From Rathayibacter sp. VKM Ac-2759 (GTDB lineage Bacteria; Actinomycetota; Actinomycetes; Actinomycetales; Microbacteriaceae): 64,000 nt of DNA. The position numbers were made by a program, and so were the translations under genes. The stretch is taken from assembly GCF_009834225.1 (NCBI RefSeq), contig NZ_CP047176.1, positions 434,001-498,000 of the forward strand, in the 5' to 3' direction. Under the pieces are notes generated by a model. That model was not told the DNA's origin, did not search any database, and saw nothing but the letters and a program-made list of their open reading frames with translations. Of the stretch, positions 60,118 through 64,000 are shown in pieces (the first letter of the stretch is position 1; every line of letters starts with the position of its first letter).

Positions 60118-60279
60118 GCAGCTGCACGGCGGGAGCGCCTACCCCGACGGCGACCCGATGCTGCGCGACGAGGCGACGCTGGTGCTGCGCCTGGGCAGCC
60201 CGCAGGGGGCAGCCCCGGTTTCGTGCAGACGATCACTCCCTACGCCGGCGTCTGGGACGAGGTGCCCAGCGCCGGCTGA
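60118..60279 (+). pseudogene. Possible frameshifted gene remnant
   Basis: Two adjoining plus-strand frames look coding: LHGGSAYPDGDPMLRDEATLVLRLG and, after a shift near 60205-60215, GSPGFVQTITPYAGVWDEVPSAG with stop 60279. No start or family is recognisable. It overlaps the end of the minus-strand gene at 60240. Confidence 0.25.
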
Positions 60280-60635
60280 GCGGCCTCCCGCCTCCCGGCG
60301 CGGCGACGACTCAGGCCGTCGATGAGCGAGAGCAGCTCCTGCATCGACTCGACCACGAGCGGAGTCGGCTCGTCCCCGGGCGACCTGCAGACGAGGGTCG
60401 GGGGAGTGGTCGCCACGACGTCGCCCTTCGCCTCGCCGTCCACCCAGACGGTCAGTAGCCGCCCCTCGTCGTTCGGGCCAGGGCTTCCGACGAGGAGCTC
60501 GCTCGCGCCGAGGAAGCCGGTGCGCGGGTCCTTCCTCGCGGTGCTGATCCACGACGGGATCCGGTAGCGGTCCGTCGTACCGGCCGGGTCGATCGCCCCC
60601 TGACCGGTGGTCTCTACCGCTGCAGTCCGCCTCAC
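60240..60635 (-). CDS. Hypothetical protein
   Basis: 131 aa from GTG 60635, chosen for AAGGAGAGG upstream. RIPSWISTARKDPRTGFLGASELLVGSPG and RLLTVWVDGEAKGDVVATTPP suggest a small beta-rich domain, followed by a helix (ESMQELLSLIDGLSRRR). Family unknown. Confidence 0.65.
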   Translation of the reverse strand: MRRTAAVETTGQGAIDPAGTTDRYRIPSWISTARKDPRTGFLGASELLVGSPGPNDEGRLLTVWVDGEAKGDVVATTPPTLVCRSPGDEPTPLVVESMQELLSLIDGLSRRRAGRREAAQPALGTSSQTPA

Positions 60636-60867
60636 CGTGCGTCCTCTCCTTCGAAGCCTCCCGACCAGTGGACGACGTCCCCGCCCGGCCGTCACGAGGG
60701 TTGACTTCCCGGCGGGAGCCGGTCGGCATCGGTCCGGCTGTCAGCGGCTCACCGTCGACGGTCGCGCGGACGAGCAGATGACCCGGACGTGGTCGGCGGA
60801 GTTCGGGCCGCGCGGAGTCGACGTCGACACCGCGGCTCGCCTCCTGCTCCGTGTGCTCGGGGCGCGC

Positions 60868-63276
60868 TCACTCCGTCCACTCGAGCTCGACGCGCACGGG
60901 CTCGGCGCCGATCCGCAGGCGCCCCGTGTCCACTCCGTCGACCCGCACGGAGGCGGCACGCAGGGCCCGCACGAGCGTCCCCTCCGCCGGTGCCAGCCAC
61001 TCGGTGCCGGGCACGCGCCGCACTGTCAGCGACGCTCGCCCCGGCTCCCACTCGAGCCGGTCGACGACGAGGCCGCCGCGGGCCCGCAGTCCGGTGACGG
61101 AGCCGCGAGGCCAGGAGGCGGGCACCGCGGGCAGCACTGTCAGTGCGTCGCCGGTCGACCCGAGCAGCATCGCCGCGACGAGGCCGGGCAGGCCGCCGCT
61201 CGCGTCGAGGTTGAAGATGCGCCCGGCGTCGTGCCGGGTGGTCAGCGTCGGCGACCAGTGCTCGACGGCGAGCCACTCCGCGCACACGAGCGCCGCCTCC
61301 GCATCGCCGAGTGCTGCCGCCGCCTGGCCGACCTGGACCAGGCCGAACGCCATCTCCATGCGCCCGGGCGGCGCGGTGGGCGCCTCCGCCCGCCACGCGA
61401 TCTTGGCGGCGACGGTCGCGGCCGCCGCATCCCGCAGCACGGGCGCCTCGAACGCGGGGTCGGCCTCGTACCAGAGCGGGTAGAGCTGCGACGCGTGCCG
61501 GTGCGCGATCTGCTCCGCCCAGGCCGGGTCGAGCCACTCGGCGAGGGTGCCGTCGTCGGCGACGCGGTACGGAGGCAGAGCGCGCACCACCGCGGCCCAG
61601 CGCGCGTCGAGCGCGTCGTCGCCCCGCGCGCGGCCGAGCAGGGCGGTGGCCCGCGCGGCGTCGCGGAGGATCGCCACGTCGATGGTGGCGTCGGTCGCGA
61701 GCGGGACGCGGGCGCCTCCCGGAGTGTTCTCGGGGGAGTAGGAGGGGACGAGCCGCCGGACGCCGTCGACCACGACCGTGCCGGTCTCGGCGAAGCGCAG
61801 CACGCCCTCCGCGAGCTCCCACAGCCGGTCGTCGACGATCGAGCGGTCGCCCGTCGCCGAGACGACGTCGGCGGCGATCCGCAGCACCCAGCCGCCGCAG
61901 CCCGCCCAGAACAGGTGCGGGTAGGGCTCCGCGAAGTGATCGGCGCGGCCGTGGGTCGACATGCGCGAGGGGAGGAGCATCCCCTCGGCCCCGTAGACCA
62001 GGCGGGCGTTGTCGCGGTAGTCGTCGAGGTGCGGCAGCACCAGCTCGAGGAGGGAGAGCGCGAGCTCCGGGGTGCCGGTCGCGATCATCCCGGCCATCGC
62101 GCCGTTCTGCACGTTGCCGTTCAGCGTGTAGTCGGCCGACCAGGCGGGGCGCCAGGTGCCCTGCCAGACGCCCTGCAGGGTCGGCGGCAGCTCACCGGTC
62201 GACGCGATGATGTTCGCGCGGCCGCTGAGGTACGCGATCTCGACGACGCGACGGCGGGCGTCGGCGTCGCCGGAGCGCGCGGCGGCCCAGAGGTCCTCGG
62301 TGGTGGCGGCGGGCGATCCGGTGTCGGCGGTCGATCCGCCGAGGTCGAGCGTCGACGCGGCGACGAGGGCGCCGTGCGACTCCCGCTGGGTCTCGCGGAG
62401 CGACTCCCAGGTCGGGGGAGCGACGGCGGCCAGCGGGCCCGCCAGTGAGACCGCCACTCGGACGAGGCCGGGCTCGTCGGGGCCGCTCGGCACGCTCGCG
62501 CGGGTGACGCCTCCGTCGACCCGCCACTCGGCTCCGGAGTCGGCCGTCACGCTCGCGCGGACGGCGTCGGCGCCCTCGCCCGCGTCGGCGACGAGCAGCC
62601 CCCGCTCGCCGCCGGTGGCGGTCGCGGTGACCGCCTCGGAGGCGTCGGGCACGCCGGTCTCGAAGGAGGTCGCGTCGCCCGCTCCCAGGCCGAGCTCGAC
62701 GACGGTGCTCGTCGGGCGGTCGCTCTCGAGGGCCAGCCAGACGGAGGCGGTGCCGCGCGGGGCGATCAGGCGCAGCGCGTGCCGCCCGCCCGAGCCGTCG
62801 GTCCACTCCACCGCGACCTCGCCGAGCAGCGGGTCGACCAGGCGTCGGGCCTCGGCGACTCCGCCGGGGGTGCGGACGGTGAGGGTCGCGCACAGGCCGA
62901 GCGGGTCGGTCCAGATCAGGCCGTCGTCGTAGCCGCTCGCGCGGGCGCCCGCGGCGAGGGCGGCGCTCGCCGTATCGGCGTCGCCCGCGAGCAGGGCGCG
63001 CCGGATCTCGTCGCGGACGCCCGCCAGGTCGGGAGCGTCGGGCCGAGCGTTCACGGGGAGGAACCAGCGCTCGTGCGCGAGGGACACGGTGATCGCATCG
63101 GCCGGGCCGTGCGCGACCGCGCCGAGGACGCCGCTGCCGACGATCACGCCCTCCTCCCAGGTCGGGGCGTCGGTGGCGGTGACGAAGGGGGTGGCGGTGC
63201 GCGACGGTGCGCAGTCGATCGAGGGGATGATCGTTCCTTCCGAGCAGGGGCCCTGATATGTTGCGAGGAACTTCAA
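60868..63276 (-). CDS. GH95-like glycoside hydrolase (alpha-L-fucosidase/galactosidase type)
   Basis: About 800 aa. [19 protein letters not shown] near the N-terminus corresponds to the GH95 WEEALPxGNGxLGA motif. [27 protein letters not shown] and [16 protein letters not shown] segments follow in the (alpha/alpha)6 domain, with a beta-domain at the end. GH95 enzymes remove alpha-1,2-L-fucose or alpha-L-galactose from plant glycans. No signal peptide. The start is uncertain: TTG 63276 has GAGGGG upstream, but the best ribosome site (GGAAGGA) precedes two ATC codons at 63228-63231. Divergent from the isomerase gene. Confidence 0.8.
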   Translation of the reverse strand: MKFLATYQGPCSEGTIIPSIDCAPSRTATPFVTATDAPTWEEGVIVGSGVLGAVAHGPADAITVSLAHERWFLPVNARPDAPDLAGVRDEIRRALLAGDADTASAALAAGARASGYDDGLIWTDPLGLCATLTVRTPGGVAEARRLVDPLLGEVAVEWTDGSGGRHALRLIAPRGTASVWLALESDRPTSTVVELGLGAGDATSFETGVPDASEAVTATATGGERGLLVADAGEGADAVRASVTADSGAEWRVDGGVTRASVPSGPDEPGLVRVAVSLAGPLAAVAPPTWESLRETQRESHGALVAASTLDLGGSTADTGSPAATTEDLWAAARSGDADARRRVVEIAYLSGRANIIASTGELPPTLQGVWQGTWRPAWSADYTLNGNVQNGAMAGMIATGTPELALSLLELVLPHLDDYRDNARLVYGAEGMLLPSRMSTHGRADHFAEPYPHLFWAGCGGWVLRIAADVVSATGDRSIVDDRLWELAEGVLRFAETGTVVVDGVRRLVPSYSPENTPGGARVPLATDATIDVAILRDAARATALLGRARGDDALDARWAAVVRALPPYRVADDGTLAEWLDPAWAEQIAHRHASQLYPLWYEADPAFEAPVLRDAAAATVAAKIAWRAEAPTAPPGRMEMAFGLVQVGQAAAALGDAEAALVCAEWLAVEHWSPTLTTRHDAGRIFNLDASGGLPGLVAAMLLGSTGDALTVLPAVPASWPRGSVTGLRARGGLVVDRLEWEPGRASLTVRRVPGTEWLAPAEGTLVRALRAASVRVDGVDTGRLRIGAEPVRVELEWTE

Positions 63277-63328
63277 ATTACCCCTCGCGGGCCTCGAGCG
63301 CGCGGGGAGTCGAGAGCGAGGAACCGCG

Positions 63329-64000
63329 ATGACGCGACCGATCACCCTGTTCACGGGCCAGTGGGCCGACCTCCCCTTCGAGGAGGTGGCGCGACTCGCG
63401 GGCGAGTGGGGCTACGACGGCCTCGAGATCGCCTGCTGGGGCGACCACATCGACGTCGCCCGCTGGGACGACGCGGAGTACGTGCAGAGCCGCAGGGACA
63501 TCCTCGAGAAGAACGGCCTGCAGGTCTGGGCGATCTCGAACCACCTCACCGGCCAGGCCGTCTGCGACGACCCGATCGACGCGCGCCACCGCGACATCCT
63601 CAGCGACCGCGTCTGGGGCGACGGCGATCCGGAGGGCGTGCGTCAGCGCGCCGCCCAGGACCTCAAGGACACCGCGCGGTTCGCCGCGGCCCTGGGCGTC
63701 ACGCAGGTCAACGGGTTCTCGGGCTCCTCGATCTGGAAGGGCGTGGCGATGTTCCCGCCCGCCTCCGACGAGTGGATCGCCGCCGGCTACCAGGACTTCG
63801 CCGACCGCTTCCACCCGATCCTCGACGTCTTCGAGGAGGTGGGCGTGCGCTTCGCCCTCGAGGTGCACCCGAGCGAGATCGCCTACGACTACTGGACCGC
63901 GAAGCGCACCCTCGAGGCGATCGGGCACCGCGCGTCGTTCGGCTTCAACTTCGACCCGTCGCACTTCGTCTGGCAGCAGCTCGACAGCGTCGCGTTCGTC
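63329..64000 (+). CDS. Sugar phosphate isomerase/epimerase-like protein, 3' end beyond window
   Basis: The first 224 residues are visible. An AP-endonuclease-2/xylose-isomerase-like TIM barrel: [49 protein letters not shown] (metal-binding Glu) and [12 protein letters not shown] (Asp/His metal ligands). It interconverts or epimerises sugars or inositols. It is divergent from the GH95 gene by 52 bases, suggesting joint control. Confidence 0.9.
   Translation, partial: MTRPITLFTGQWADLPFEEVARLAGEWGYDGLEIACWGDHIDVARWDDAEYVQSRRDILEKNGLQVWAISNHLTGQAVCDDPIDARHRDILSDRVWGDGDPEGVRQRAAQDLKDTARFAAALGVTQVNGFSGSSIWKGVAMFPPASDEWIAAGYQDFADRFHPILDVFEEVGVRFALEVHPSEIAYDYWTAKRTLEAIGHRASFGFNFDPSHFVWQQLDSVAFV

Noticed and set aside
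1..64000. CRISPR arrays, rRNA, tRNA, insertion-sequence transposases or phage genes
   Set aside because: I saw no regularly spaced direct repeats of CRISPR length, no tRNA cloverleaf or CCA-type ends, no rRNA segment and no transposase or phage structural protein in any frame. A dedicated tRNA scan was not possible.

Overview
The window is GC-rich, densely packed bacterial DNA. GTG starts, 1-4 base stop/start overlaps, Tat-type lipoprotein signals, leaderless-looking promoters and the overall gene repertoire point to a plant-associated actinobacterium. Microbacteriaceae (Rathayibacter/Clavibacter-like) is my best guess from gene content; no rRNA or other marker is present to prove it.

Region 1 (1-20.7 kb) is a glycan-utilisation locus. 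A LacI-type regulator (cut by the window start) is divergent from a sugar ABC importer (binding lipoprotein plus two permeases, no ATPase gene) ending in a GH3 glycosidase. After an aldo/keto reductase come two divergent operons. The minus-strand operon is GH36, GH51, GH51, GH27. The plus-strand operon is GH127, an MFS exporter/permease and an unrecognised probable (alpha/alpha)6-barrel protein. The enzymes lack signal peptides, so imported arabinose/galactose-rich oligosaccharides (for example from arabinogalactan or arabinosylated plant cell-wall glycoproteins) are probably cut inside the cell. A palindrome with core GAGATCGATCTC occurs at both promoter regions, suggesting one LacI regulon. 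A GH95-like enzyme and a sugar isomerase/epimerase at 60.9-64 kb may belong to the same physiology.

Region 2 (20.7-39.7 kb) holds transporters, small enzymes and regulators. It has a DHA2 exporter under a CsoR-like palindrome, a GNAT, a zinc alcohol dehydrogenase, gamma-glutamyltransferase and a TetR/DHA2 pair with clear operators. It also has a Tat-exported DUF3500 lipoprotein with its own TatA and a collapsed second DUF3500 copy, divergent from a nickel/cobalt transporter across 11-bp-periodic repeats. An EAL-DICT protein, MFS, LysE, DUF4394 and a photolyase-like protein follow.

Region 3 (39.3-45.8 kb) looks like an inserted ion/osmolyte island. A 3' nhaA remnant, TrkH, DUF421, an ion-channel-like fragment, a BCCT transporter, MarR and a small partner lie between two direct copies of a ~390-bp segment (photolyase 3' end plus ABC-exporter 3' end), about 97% identical in the coding part.

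Region 4 (45.8-60 kb) contains an ABC exporter, a manganese catalase broken by an amber codon, a DeoR/MFS pair, a methyltransferase and several eroded or truncated small genes. It also has a membrane protein/winged-helix operon with paired operators. At 56.0-58.0 kb three single genes are separated by copies of a directional ~30-bp repeat, resembling a cassette array. A serine hydrolase, RidA and a small hypothetical gene lead to the GH95/isomerase end.
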